From: Catonia carolina
Lineage: Eukaryota > Arthropoda > Insecta > Hemiptera > Achilidae
Assembly (NCBI GenBank): GCA_035578175.1
Contig: JAQMRL010000004.1
Span: 41,993,401 to 42,057,400 of the forward strand
Reading direction: 5' to 3'
Length of the DNA stretch: 64,000 nucleotides
Of the stretch, positions 1 through 11,370 are shown in pieces (the stretch's first letter is position 1; each line of letters opens with the position of its first letter). The notes under the pieces are model-generated. The model had not been told where the DNA came from and did not search any database. It worked only from the letters and a program-made list of their open reading frames with translations. Position numbers and translations under genes: made by a program.

Positions 1-706
1 CTCCAAATAAAAGTTGCAGATTTTTTAAATTTTTTATAAATTTGATAATATACACTTTTGTCGTAAAATGCATGTAAGGATGAATCGTAAAAAATCGATT
101 TTTTACACGTTTTCGTGAGAAAAAACAGAAAATAGCTAATTACCGCTAAACTAAGAGTTATTCAAAAAATGTTTGTAATACAAGTTGTAGGTTTTAAAAT
201 TCTCTATAATATTTATTATACATTTTTGCGCTAAAATGCATATTAAAGCCGCAATCTTAAAAAAACAATTTTTTTACGAAAAAACAACCTCTCCAAGAAT
301 TTCAGCAGACATGGCGCCTACCATATATTGTAGAGCATAACAAATTTAGTAAATGAGGCGATTTTACAAAAAATATCGTATGACCATTTTTTGAAAAAAA
401 TCGCAAAAAAGTGAAAAATAACACGAATAAACCACTACTTCCGGTTGACCGATTTTGATGAAAATGTTCGTGTAGGGTCTAGTAGTAGTATCTAACTTAA
501 CTTTCGAGTTCGTACGATGTTCCGTTTGTGAGATATTCTGTTCACACACACACACACACACAGACGCACAGACAAATCGCTAGAAACATGTTTTTTGGGT
601 TCAGTGGGTCTGGAAACGTAAAGATCCGGTGAAAAATCGGCATGAAAACAATACCTACATACATTTTATATCTATATATTCATAAAAGCAAGAGAAAGTA
701 ATAATA
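1..706 (+). mobile_element. TIR-A family DNA element, cut by window start
   Basis: This is the right two thirds of a repeat family that recurs about 14 times in the window. A full copy is about 0.95 kb. One end is ACTTTCTCTTGCC and the other ends in its complement, GGCAAGAGAAAGT (here degraded to a caagagaaagta form near 694-706). The family carries an internal (CA)n tract, here 543-562, and on the opposite strand a short frame (364-561) that runs through the repeat. No transposase is visible, so it is probably non-autonomous. The inverted ends suggest a DNA transposon, but no clean target duplication was found. Confidence 0.75.
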
Positions 707-799
707 CTAACTATAAGTTACCTACATAAGAATATCCACAAAATGTGACAAATTATGCGTGGGAAATGGGGATTACAGAAAAAACCCTTAAACAGAGTG

Positions 800-963
800 A
801 AAACAACAATAAAGCTTCTTCAAAATTCATTTCAATACTGATGACAAATTTAATAATTTTAGGTGTATTTCAGCTCTCGTTCTACAGTCGCTTGAACGGA
901 TTTCAAGCAGTGTCTTCCTGACAACAAAAATGTATTCGGAAAACAGTCCGTTTTTGAGGGGGG
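800..963 (+). repeat. Repeat G, copy 1
   Basis: This stretch closely resembles 60270-60447 in the same orientation. Both share a segment about data from 'caaatttaataatttta' through a motif on tracking cgaacttcaag/cggatttcaag and a 'gtcttcc' block. The second copy lies just after the MADF-like frame at 60065-60226. Nothing in it is recognisably coding. It may be part of an undescribed mobile element. Confidence 0.55.
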
Positions 964-980
964 GGATAGTAGAAAACACC

Positions 981-1192
981 CCGGATTTGAATACCAGACA
1001 GTGGCCACCGGTGTACTATAATGGTTGGGGTTCAATTGACCTTACTTTCTGAGGAATAGTCGGCCTGGGTTTGTACAAGACTAACCCATTTACACGTCAT
1101 ACACATCATCCTTATCTCATCTGGTCATGGGGTTGTTTATTTTTCTTAAATTGAACAGATTGCAACGTACACACGTTTGGAATTAAAAAAAA
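981..1192 (+). mobile_element. SINE-C (tRNA-derived), 5'-truncated
   Basis: The body and A-rich tail of a tRNA-derived SINE lie here. The tRNA-like head seen in fuller copies (for example 52802-53114) is missing. The shared body includes ggttggggttcaatt and the 3' block gattgcaacgtacacac, followed by an A run near 1185-1192. Confidence 0.75.
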
Positions 1193-3981
1193 CTTCCCGC
1201 TCAATGCGCTTAATGGTAGACTATACTCTAAGCGCTTAACTTCTTACAAAACCTACACGTTAAAACCAAAACTCGCTTCACAAATAAAACCAATTAGTAC
1301 TAGAAACAAGACTTATTGACTTTAGTATAAATCACCAGTGGAATGTTAGAAATAACTGAATATGTGTTATACAAAGTAAACGTAAATAAAATAAATGTAG
1401 GAAAAATATAAAGAAAGGAAGTATCGTCAAAATTGTTTGTCTTTTTAAAATTTTTGTTTTGTTTTTTTCTCTTGAGTAATCTGCCCTTAATTATGAAGCT
1501 TCATAATTTAATTTAATAATTTCTCGTATGGTTCCTCGAGTAAACCTTAATGTTCATATGTCAATTCTATCTGTCCAGTATATTTAAAAAAACACTTTTT
1601 GGCTTCAAGGGGCTTATAAAATCTTAATTCCTCTCTAAATCCGGGTATGATAAAATTTGATTTGGTTTTTTACTCACTTTATATTATACAAAGAACTTGA
1701 GAAATTCAAAAGTAGGTGTATAACACAGGCTTACATGAACAAATGCTTCAATAGACTTGTTTATTATGTTATTATTCCTACGATATTTTTAACAAATTAG
1801 AAAATGTAAATTATTTATTTATGTATTTGCGTTGAACAAACACAGATGTGACAATAATATAAAAGCCAAAAGGTGAAATAAACACTGTTAAAATGTACAG
1901 AAATATTGAAACAATAAATTAATTAAATTGATTATAGAAACAACGGAAACATTTTAATAGCACGTAGAAGTTACCATTCGAATCACTTTTTGATATTTCT
2001 CGACACAATGCCACCATAAATTTATCAAAATAATGGATACGACAATAATATGCACTGTTAAGGGACACGGGAGTTGCATGTACAGAATGTAATTTAATGT
2101 ATTCAAGTATCCGCCATTGGGATGAATAAAACTGTAGAGCTGAATAAACAAGGAAACTTCTCTACTTGAAACAATTTAAAAATAGGTTTAAATTTTTTAT
2201 AAAAAGAGCGTGTTATAAATACAAAAAAAATTCCGAATTTTATAAATTCCTTTGAATGTTGAGAGTAAGTAGTTCGTGAACAACTCTTTCAGTTAATTAC
2301 TTTTGTAATGTTCTACTCTAACAACAATGTGGGAAGAAATTGTATATTTTAACTTGTTCAATAACAGTTAAAAATTATTAGGATCACTTTAAAGTGGTGT
2401 CTTCTTCTGTTTAACGTTTATTTAATGTCAAGTAGATGATCTTAATGTGAAAATTCACATTAATTTTGCCCTTTTCGTAATTTATGCAAAGTCGCGCGTT
2501 TTTGTCAAAATTTGATATATGAAACGCCCTCGCTTACCACACTATACGACTATTCAAGCGTATGTAAGAGTCAAGTGTATATGGATTCTGTGCTAATATG
2601 CAGGCCGAAACAATTTCTCTCTTTGAACTGATGTCATTGACCCATTCCTACAGTTATTTATATGACATATGTTATTATATGAAAGCCTAGAATTTTGTAA
2701 ATACGTTGATATAATAAAATATTACAAATTTAGTTCCATTGTGAAGAATGTTTGTAAGTAGGCTATTCTACGAATTTCGGAACGTTTGTTCCCTTTTTAA
2801 GGTCATATACAATTCAACGGGTTTTGGTATGACTGCAAAATTGAATAATTTACCTACCATTACTATTCAAGCTTTCAAATACGGTAATAACTCTATTTTA
2901 AACGAGATACGGCCTTTGCACGGTTTTCTTTAAATAGAACCGGAATTGAGTGGTATCCCAACATTCATAAATCAGTAGAAACTTTCCCACTAACCTGATT
3001 GTGTTTCTAAATAGCTTTCTTTCTTCCTCATACATTCAGCTATTATTTAACTATAATGTTTATAAGTGTGCGCGTACAACCTTCATAACAGAAACTGTTG
3101 AGTACTTGCATACTTGTAATCTAACAACCATAAACGGGCTACCCGGCTTCTAAGGGTTAAGTCTTTTAAAAGTCTTGGCTGAACAAAACTTTTCTGGATA
3201 CAGCATAAAAAAACGATCTAAAAATTATTGCAATTTTGTATTGTTTTGTATGGTTTGCTAGAAAGTTAGTGCGGTTTGCCACTATTTTTAAAATGTTTTA
3301 AAACATGACCACTACGTTTGAAAATTTAGTGTATTTTGACTTCAACAGGTGGGTGTCGTTTACTGACCGACCTGAGGGGCGTTGCTTGTTTTAGAGAACA
3401 ATTGATAATAGCTTGTCCTTAAGGGATTTGACCTCACAAAACTCTTTTTAAGTGGCTAAATAAAAATTCTTTGCACATACAAAGTTAAAAAAAGTAATAA
3501 AATTAAACCAGTACTTCGGACATTCTACTTCTTTTATTTTTATTTGTTTTACTCGCTTCTTCCATGGTAAAGTGTAATGTAATAAAAATATCACTGGTTT
3601 TTGATGAATCATCGTCTTGTAACCACATCAAAATTTTAAATTCTCTCCGTGTGTCCGGCATCTTACGTAGATTAACTGTGTGAATGAAATTTTATAAATT
3701 TGATAGAATTTGAAATTAGTTTTTCTTTTGAAGCAGTCGTGTAAACTGAAGTATTCAATACCTAAAAACTTCTTTTTTTGTTTAAAACAAATAAAAAATG
3801 TGTTAAATTCTCTTCACAAAATTCAGTACTCTTTCAAAAACTTCATTTAAAAAAATTAAAAAAAGAGACTCAAAATTTACGATTAGAAATAACTTGCTGA
3901 AATAAAAAAAAAAGTCGCAGTTAATTCCGAATTGAGAAATACACAACTTTAAAGATCACACAAGGAATTAATTATTAAAAA
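1193..3981. other. AT-rich spacer, no gene recognised
   Basis: I see no supported gene here. Short frames at 1954-2151 (minus) and 2748-2933 (plus) have no recognisable motif and are no longer than expected by chance in this base composition. Confidence 0.5.
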
Positions 3982-4440
3982 CATCTGGTGTGAAATACTC
4001 ACATAACTTTCTCTTGCCAATGCGTATAATAAACAATATAACCTAACATTAGTAATAAAACATTAGAAATAAACAAAAAGCTAACCTCAATAAACATAAC
4101 CTTATTTAATCATGAGTGAATGATGCAAAATGAAATACAATATGGCTTAATAATACGGAAAATCACTCTTTGGCGCTAAACTAGGCTATGTAGAGAAAAA
4201 TGATCAAAATAAAGTTGTAAATCTTTTAATTTCCTATAAATTTGATTTTATCCTTTTTTGTCGTAAATTGTACGGCCGAAATCTTGAAAAATCCATATTT
4301 TAGAGATTGTCATGAAACAAAAACCAGAAAGTCACTAATTACATACTACCGCTAAACTAAGATTATACAAAGTTTAAAGTTGTAGGTTTTTAAATTTTAT
4401 ACAACTTCAAAATTATTTAAAATGATAAATTCTTCAAAAT
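3982..4440 (+). mobile_element. TIR-A, left half
   Basis: The copy starts with the outer block tctggtgtgaaatactcac, followed by the ctttctcttgcc terminal repeat. It then follows the family sequence for about 430 bp and loses similarity near 4440. The (CA)n part and the right terminus are missing. Confidence 0.75.
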
Positions 4441-5131
4441 TTAAAAATTTGATAAATGTATTATAAATTGATTTCCAAAATTGTTAGCTGGTTAATGAAG
4501 GTTTAATTTTGTTTCTCAAAAATGGTTGAAACGATTTCAACGTAAGTAAAATAAAATAAATAATATAATTTTTTCTAGAAACTCATATATTTTTAATAAT
4601 TTTGAGTAGGTGCTTAAAATAAATATTAAAAACCGAAATACCATTAAATAATTTTTTTGTGTGGGGGATTATTATATTTGCGAGTTTTTAGTATAAATTT
4701 TATTTGGAAGTTATCTACTCATCATACGTATAAAATTTTCTTTCATTTTCCGTCGATATTTATTTTTCTTTAAAATAAAAATGAGGTACGAGATAAGAGA
4801 AAACTGGAGTTTATCATTGTAAAGAAATAACAAAATTGGCTTTCTTTCTTTCTTTTCTTATATGATCATGTGCTATTTTCCTTTTTACTTTCTACTACGA
4901 ATGAATAAAATAAAACGTTTTCAAATATGCATATTGAATTTTACTCATGTGTTTTTATGTTATTCTATTTTTACTCATAAAATTCAGTGTTTCCCGGCGA
5001 CGGTTTTGAATATTTTTTTATGTATTTTAATAAAATAAAATAATCAAGCGTTTATATATGTCACCTGCTCCTTAATTTCGCATCTGTCCGGTTATTTATT
5101 GTATTTCTTCTTCAAAATTTTGTTAGTAGCC
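4441..5131. other. AT-rich spacer
   Basis: No gene is recognised. A short imperfect CTTT run lies near 4841-4860. Confidence 0.5.
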
Positions 5132-5133
5132 TA

Positions 5134-5965
5134 CAGTATGGTAGCGGTAATCCGATCCCCCGGTTCACCGATACCTCCAGTAATCAGAACGATCACTTTT
5201 TATTATGTTTTTAATTATTTTTTACCATTTAGAAAATTTCTTTAAAAAGTCATAATGGATTGCGGGCCACTGAAAAGAAAATCATTTAAAGCAGCAGGTA
5301 AACCTGGTGCCGAGCAGGCTTTACTCATGGGTTTTGCAAGAGTAAGGCAATGTCAGTGGAGACATTCTCACCCAAAAGCGAAGTTTTTCTGCAAGGAAAT
5401 GACCGAGAAAGGCGACTTTCAAGCCAGTATAGGCTAGCTGGTCAAATTCAAACAATAATGCGGTATTAGACTGTTAACTGTTATCGGTGAAAAAAATTCT
5501 AGTGATGGGCGATTTTTTGAACTTTAAAACAAAATTCTAGGATGAAGTAGAAAACCGGGGTTTAACAGCAGATCAACTTTACAATGGAGATGAGTCGGCA
5601 TTGAACTGGAAAATGTTGCCTGGAAAAACCTTAGATCATAAAGGGGAAAATACTGCAAAAATGTAAAAAAATCCTATAACATTTTTCCCGTGGAGTAACA
5701 GCACTTGCATTCACAAGTTACCATTGTTTGTTTTAAAATTGTGTTTTGTTTTAAAATTAGACTATATGAAAATAATACTGTAATAGATTTCAAATAAAGG
5801 TGTCATTTATAATTTTGTGTTCTTGTATTTTGTAAAATCTGTATTTTTTCCTACATTAATATCTTATTTGTAATTTGATTTCTGAAATCTAAGATTGTAG
5901 ACATCGATAATCCGCATAAGTTGTGCATCTTACGTGTTCGGATTATCGCGACTATAGGCCTACTG
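5134..5965 (+). mobile_element. Tigger/pogo-like DNA transposon remnant
   Basis: Imperfect inverted ends begin CAGTATGGTAGCGGTAATCC on the left. On the right the complement reads CAGTAGGCC and then GATAATCCGA. A TA dinucleotide flanks each side (5132-5133 and 5966-5967), as in the Tc1/mariner/pogo superfamily. The 832 bp interior carries broken pieces of a pogo-class transposase on the plus strand. Confidence 0.75.
5255..5640 (+). pseudogene. Tigger/Jerky-type transposase remnant
   Basis: Two pieces are readable. The first, 5255-5437, contains KRKSFKAAGKPGAEQALL and then KAKFFCKEMTEKGDFQAS. These resemble the linker between the DNA-binding CENPB-type domain and the catalytic core of Tigger/Jerky transposases. 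The second, about 5541-5635 in another frame, contains LTADQLYNGDESALNWKMLP. This matches the block around the first catalytic aspartate (usual form YNADETGLFWKMLP). Stops and a frame change lie between them and the rest of the catalytic domain is missing, so the copy is dead. The gene is far shorter than the family's usual roughly 500 residues. Confidence 0.7.
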
Positions 5966-5967
5966 TA

Positions 5968-6405
5968 TTGTCCAAATACATGGTGATTTTTTTAGTCCTG
6001 TTACCCAATTATTAATGTCTGGTAATTTTTTTCTAAGTAAGGGAAATTATGTTTTTTTTGACACGAAATTGGTAGACCTACTCAACCGGTATAGATACGG
6101 CAATGAGAGTTGATCCTCCTTAAGCTAGGTACAATTTTGTGGAGTTTCCGGTCGTGTTACGAACAGAATGTTTTTTACTCTAGAACATTAAATTTTCATT
6201 CTTGAACAATATTTTGCAACGAAATCGTACGCGAGTGTAAAAGGATCATTTCAGATTAAATTTGTTGGTGTTCCTCCAGCAGAAAAACGGTCATTTTTTT
6301 TGGTACTCGATGTTTTCGTGTGGTTTCATTTCCATCGTGCCAAAATCATTAGATTATAGATATTTTTGAGGGAATTTGCCTTCCGCAACGACAAAAAAAA
6401 TAGTA
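5968..6405. other. AT-rich spacer
   Basis: Nothing was recognised between the Tigger remnant and the mariner remnant. Confidence 0.4.
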
Positions 6406-6407
6406 TA

Positions 6408-7328
6408 CGAGGTGTGGCTATTAAATAACGAGACTGACGTAAAAAATTTTATTTTTATTTTATACAAAAGCACTTATCACCTTCAATATACACTCCTTCT
6501 CTATCCCTACAACACTCCATGCGAATTTTCCATTGTTGGAAACAGTGCTGGAAGTCATCTTATGTCAGCTCCTTCAGGACACGTGCCGCTTTGTCTTTTA
6601 CAGATTCCACAGACTCAAATCTTCTCCCTTTTAATACAGATTTCACCTTAGGGAGCAGGTAGAAGATAATAACATGTGATGAAACGTGGTTTTTTACTTA
6701 TGATCCGGAAACGAAGCGTCAATCCATGCACTGGAAGAGCCGAACTTCACCGGGAGCCAAAGAAGCTGGAATGAGCTAGTCAAAATTTAAAGCAATGATT
6801 ATTGTTTTTTTTATATCCATGGGATTGTGTACCTTTACTGGGTTTCTGAAGGTCAAACAATTAATCAATACTACTACCTTGAGGTACTTTCTGAACTACG
6901 TCAAAGAGTACGGAATTTTCGCCTTGAAATGTGGAAGGACAAATTATGGGTTCTCCACCAAGACAATGCGCCAGCTCACTCCGCGTTACCTGTCAAGAAG
7001 TTCCTAGCCAAGTACAGCATCTCAGGGTTAGAACATCCACCTTTTTCACCAGATCTTGCACCCTGTGACTTCTACCTGTTCCTTAAGGTGAAATCTGCAT
7101 TAAAAAGTACAAGATTTGAGTCTGTGGAAGCTGTAAAAGAGAAAGCGGCACGTGTTTTGAAGGAGCTGACAGAAGATGACTTCCAGCACTATTTCCAACA
7201 ATGGAAAATTCGCATGGAGCGTTGTAGGGATAGAGAAGGAGTGTATATTGAAGGTGACAATAAGTGATTATGTATAAAATAAAAATACATTTTTTACAAC
7301 AGTCTCGTTATTTAATAGCCACACCTCA
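6408..7328 (+). mobile_element. mariner remnant with duplicated inverted 3' ends
   Basis: The terminal inverted repeats share GAGGTGTGGCTATTAAATAA and continue inwards. TA target duplications lie at 6406-6407 and 7329-7330. The inverted similarity does not stop at the TIR: 6408-6664 is a diverged reverse complement of 7066-7328 and includes the end of the transposase coding region. The element therefore has two 3' ends facing outwards and no 5' end. Only the middle and C-terminal part of transposase lies between them. Confidence 0.88.
6672..7267 (+). pseudogene. mariner transposase (DD34D), 5'-truncated and broken
   Basis: This encodes the catalytic part of a mariner transposase, which cuts and joins the element ends in the nucleus. 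The first block (6672 on) reads CDETWFFTYDPETKRQSMHW and supplies the first catalytic aspartate. An in-frame TAG follows near 6777, and a one-base loss near 6812 moves the frame. From 6827 to 7267 a clean 146-codon frame holds HQDNAPAH (D46) and SPDLAPCDFYLF (D81). These two aspartates are separated by exactly 34 residues, the mariner signature. The frame ends with YIEGDNK. The N-terminal helix-turn-helix domain is absent. The copy cannot make an active enzyme. Confidence 0.9.
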
Positions 7329-7330
7329 TA

Positions 7331-7905
7331 TTACGTTTATTTGTGTAAATCTACTAAACATTTTATTGTCAATTGTTTAAATAATTATAGTATACAGTTT
7401 TTATTTGAAGAATATTTATAAAATATTTTGCAAATTGATCGTTCAGCTTTCAAACAAACGCTTCAGCTAAGAATGAATAAAATAGTAATAAATTTTATTT
7501 ATACAGATTTCCTTTTATAATACGGTGTATTATTTAATATAAAATTTGTTCCATTAATAGCTAGGTGGTTTATTTCTTTTTGACCTTATAAAAATCAATG
7601 TTTCGAGGTCGCATACACTAAGGATTATTAATAATTTATACACTTTAAGGTATTACAGTACACCGAATAGTATTGAATTTCAGAATAAAACTACTTAGTT
7701 GTACTAATAGAATACTATTATTACATTGAATACTAATTTAGGATTGTTCTTCCTATTAGTGTAATTGTGTATAAATTGTAAAGTGTATTAGCCAGACATG
7801 TCACTATGACGAAAAATAAAATATTTACCTGATAAAAATGTACTATAATTTGAATATTTTAGTAGATTAAGTTTTAGCCATTCTTACTTCAGTAATTTAT
7901 CTTTT
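7331..7905. other. AT-rich spacer
   Basis: No gene or known repeat was recognised. Confidence 0.4.
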
Positions 7906-8182
7906 AAAACATGACCTAATTTGAATCATGAAGTGAATGACATTAAATGAAAATTAACCTCCTTTGGACTGATTTTGATTAGCCAAATCATACTACTACT
8001 TCCAAATGACCGATTTTGGTTTAAATATTCTTATCAAATCCCTTCCAATCACTTAATCTATGTTCCAAGTTTTAACTTTTTGCGATTTTCTTTTTGTTAT
8101 TTATTTTAATACACAGACCAATTGGTTAAAACATGTATTTTGAACTCAGAGGACCTAAAAATGTGTATTTTTTATGAAAACT
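7906..8182 (+). mobile_element. TIR-A, internally deleted
   Basis: The block acatgacctaatttgaatca leads directly into the later family block ctacttccaaatgaccgatt, then gaccaattggttaaaacatg. The middle 450 bp or so and both termini are gone. Confidence 0.65.
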
Positions 8183-8205
8183 AAAAATTTTGTTTAAGTA
8201 AACAT

Positions 8206-8592
8206 CTGCCCACAACAGACTAGTGGAGTGTCAAATTATTATTTACACTTTATCTGTTCGTTGCAGGGCTAAAATAAATAGTTCTGTTTCTTATTACACG
8301 GTCAGCCAATTAAATGACTGAATCATTTAAGAACAAAAGAGGTAGAGGTGTAAAAACACTCATCAGAGTTTTCTCCTCTGAAAGCAATGAATTTCATTAT
8401 ACTGCCAGACCCTGTGTTGAATGAAGTGAAGGTGTCATTTGGAGAGTGAATGTGTTTTTCACAGAGCCCGGCATGCTGATAAGCATGTGGTACCTTTTCC
8501 ACTGAGTGAGGAAAGCAAAGTAAACCACCACACTTCTTGGTTTACTTAGTTAAGTCATTAAAAGTTCAAACCAGCCTTTCGGCTAAACAACA
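8206..8592 (+). mobile_element. SINE-B
   Basis: This is a near full-length member of the roughly 390 bp family that is most abundant here. It starts ctgcccacaacagac and ends with aaccagcctttcggct followed by aaacaaca. No tRNA-like head with paired A and B boxes is visible. Family copies elsewhere have 7-13 bp target duplications, which points to retroposition. Confidence 0.75.
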
Positions 8593-8671
8593 TTTTATAA
8601 ATTATTATTTTTAGTTACTAATAAACAATAGTAAATTATTATTTATTTAGCGTTATTCTAATTATTAAATT

Positions 8672-8757
8672 ATTTATTCACTCGTGATTAAAATTACTAA
8701 GGTAATATTTTCCATAATTTACATTGGCAAGAGAAAGTCGTGTAAATATTTCAAAAC
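8672..8757 (-). mobile_element. TIR-A terminal fragment
   Basis: This is a short end of the family in reverse orientation: cactcgtgattaaaatt, then cattggcaagagaaagtcgtg and a degraded outer block. Confidence 0.6.
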
Positions 8758-9303
8758 AGATTTTAGGTTAATATAATTGATATTTTGTTTTGGTATGACT
8801 CATGATTTTTTTTCAAATAATTTAAAACTTTATTGATTAACGAAGTTACTTAATTTTTTTTAGTAGTTCGTGTTATATTGGTTAATGTTTGTATTAAATT
8901 AAGTGTAATCCGATTTTAACTCAACTTTGATGTTTTTACATTTTGTTGTAATAAAATTACTTAAACTTCACAATAAATTACAGTGGCTGTTATAATACAT
9001 AAACTAAATCAGTTTATTACAAAATTAACTTTATAATTAACTGTTGTTCTATAAATAATTTGGGTCAGTATATTAGTTTATAATATAGAAACTGTGGCGA
9101 GAGCTTACTTCGTTCACCACAAACATTGTTAGTGATGCACTACGTTATAATCTATCATGAGAGCAAAATATTGAAAATTCTTTAGTTTTGAAACTGACAA
9201 TTTTCCTTTGAATTTTTTTTTGTAAAGTTCTTTTGTTTTGTTCTTCTTCTTCCTTATAAGTATAAAGGAACGGCCTATACTTTCAACATGTTACTAGTAG
9301 TCC

Positions 9304-10020
9304 CAAACGTTGGTCTTGTTGTCAAGTCGTCGTCGCGAGTCAGGTGTTTAACAGCTGATCCTCAGAGATGACAGTTCCTGGTTCAAATCCTAATGATTGT
9401 AATTACTTTTATGCGGATTTGAATACTAGACCGGTGTTCTGTGTTGGGTTGAGGTTCATTTAGCTATACTCTCTCACGAATGGTCGACTTGAGTCTGTAC
9501 AAAACTATACCTCATTTACACGTCATACGATCCTCTTCTCGTTGGGTCATAGGATTGCTTGTGTTATTGTTTAGGTCATCAGCCAAAAAGCTGGTTTGAA
9601 CCTGTAGAGGTTTTACTAAGTAAAACAAGGAGTGAGGTGGTTTACCATTGCCTTCCTCACTGAGTGGAAAAGTACACTTATCAGCATGCCGGGCCCTCTG
9701 AAAAGCACATATTTTCCACTCTGCAAATGACACCTTCACTTTATTCACCACAGGGTCTGGCTGCATAATGAAATTCATTACTTTCAGAGGAGATAACTCC
9801 GATTAGTTTCTTTTACACCGCTACCTCTTCTGTTCTTAAATGATTCAGTCATTTAATTGGCTGACCATGTGATAAGAAACAGAACTATTTATTTTAGCCC
9901 TGCAACGAAGAGAGTGAGTGTAAATAATTTGACACTCCACCTGTCCGTTATGGGCAGAGGATTGCTTATTGTTCTTAAATTGAACATATTGGAACGCACA
10001 CTCATTGGGGTAAAAAAAAC
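9304..10020 (+). mobile_element. SINE-C interrupted by SINE-B
   Basis: A tRNA-derived SINE with a recognisable head (ggtcttgttgtcaagtcg; B-box ggttcaaatcc near 9381-9391), the shared body, and a tail reaching the A run near 10011-10018. It is split at 9561-9957 by a reverse-strand SINE-B. Confidence 0.85.
9561..9957 (-). mobile_element. SINE-B, full length, with 10 bp target duplication
   Basis: The copy is 397 bp long in reverse orientation. The target duplication AGGATTGCTT lies at 9551-9560 and 9958-9967, inside SINE-C, so this insertion is younger than its host SINE. The family 5' end (ctgcccataacgg on the minus strand) lies at 9957 and the CAA-like tail at 9561. Confidence 0.9.
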
Positions 10021-10854
10021 ACAGTAAACAAATTGGGTTGTTGTCAATAATGTACAGTTTATGATAAAAAAATATAAAGAATAGAGTAAAACAAAATGTT
10101 TAAAAACTCAATAACATGCTTGTTTAATGCAAAAACCCATGTAATAGGGCTTTTTATTTTTATGTAATTTTTGTAAGTTGTCAACCTCTTCGGTGGTTGT
10201 ATTGTTCATTTTACCTTAACGAACTAGAGACTGCAGATGAAGGCGGAGCATAGTGACCTAGATGGCAGCACAGAGCCAATTGACTTTCGTTAATCGTATC
10301 CTGCGTTGTCACGTTATGGTCCCTCTGTTGATGACAGCCTAACAAAAAGTCAGCTGGAGTTCGGTGGAACAGAGTGTGACTTAGCGAAGGGGCAACCTCA
10401 CATCCGACCTTGGCTGCTATTGGCTAGATCTCATCCGCAGTCTTCAGTTCGTTGGGGTATACAATTCCGAATGAAAAATACTGTGAAATGAAGAAAATGG
10501 ATTTTCTTACCACTCATCTGTCCAACCAAATTTTATTTTTACTGTACAGTATTTTTGGTTTTATTTTTGGGTCTTTAAATTGTCTAACTATGATTTTTTT
10601 TTCTTTTACAGGTAAGCATCTGTGCTTGATTCAAAAATTCATCTGTAATCTTCTTTGTAAACAGTTTTAAGGTAACCATTATCTATGCTTTTAGTACTTT
10701 TTGCATGATCTATTTTAGTATATTAGTATCGAAATGTTTCGATGGAAAACTATTCTTTAGTGCGAATGCATTATAACGTGAAGTCCTTTCAGAACATACT
10801 ACATACGCCTCGTAGAGAATAAAATATTTAGAACTAAACAAATCTTTATTATGC
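10021..10854. other. Spacer with a GC-richer 290 bp segment
   Basis: 10190-10480 is clearly richer in G and C than its surroundings. It contains a 61-codon frame (10306-10491, TTG start) without known motifs, and the element tgctattggct (an inverted CCAAT). It may be a promoter or an exon of an unseen gene, or an unknown repeat. Confidence 0.35.
10582..10617 (+). promoter_or_regulatory. Candidate recursive splice site (acceptor directly joined to donor)
   Basis: A branch-point-like tctaact (10582-10588) is followed by a pyrimidine run and then acag at 10608-10611. This is joined without a gap to gtaagc (10612-10617). A strong 3' splice site abutting a strong 5' splice site is the signature of recursive (ratchet) splicing in long insect introns. 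No host transcript is known from the window, so this is only a sequence match. Confidence 0.35.
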
Positions 10855-11146
10855 ACCTAGGGCTACAAAAAATTGTTTTGTTTCTTTAGACATGGTCAGC
10901 CAATTATATGACTGAAGCATTTAAGAACAGAAGAGGTAGAGGTGCAACACTAGTAAGAGTTATCTCTTGTTGAGAGTAATGAATTTTATTATACCGCCAG
11001 ACCCTATAGTGAATGAAGTGAAGATTTCATTTGCTGGGTGGAAAGTAGATACTTTTCATTGGTCCGGGCGTGCTGATAAGCATTTTTTCCGTACAATGAG
11101 GAAGGCAATTTGTAAAACACCTCACTCCTAGTTTTACTTACGTAAT
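10855..11146 (+). mobile_element. SINE-B, both ends trimmed
   Basis: The copy starts at the internal agggctacaaaaaat block and ends at ctcctagttttacttacg. It lacks the first 60 or so bases and the 3' hairpin tail. Confidence 0.75.
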
Positions 11147-11207
11147 TTTCACTGACCTCTTACATCTGCTGTATAATTTTTGTTGTTTTACCTATTTTTT
11201 TTGTGTA

Positions 11208-11347
11208 ATCCTACTTTCTGCTGTCATGTTTCGGTGTTATAAACGAATGACTGAAGATGCAACATCTGAAAATTTTTAAATGTTTAGTTTTAATTTTGCG
11301 TTCTGATGATGGTCGATCCACCGAAACATGTCAGTAGAAAGTAGGAT
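11208..11347. mobile_element. 140 bp MITE with TA flanks
   Basis: Inverted ends of about 30 bp begin ATCCTACTTTCT and differ at only a few positions between the left (11208 on) and right (to 11347) sides. TA flanks both sides (11206-11207 and 11348-11349). The centre has no coding content. TA duplication plus simple long TIRs suggests a Tc1/mariner-type MITE. Confidence 0.65.
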
Positions 11348-11370
11348 TATACAGGATGATTCTAAATCAC

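Noticed and set aside
6376..6651. 91-codon frame left of the mariner
   Set aside because: It is the reverse strand of the inverted transposase end and starts at a TTG.
9512..9778. 88-codon minus frame
   Set aside because: It lies within SINE-B; similar frames appear in other SINE-B copies (62686-62997, 28280-28495) but differ in length and breaks.
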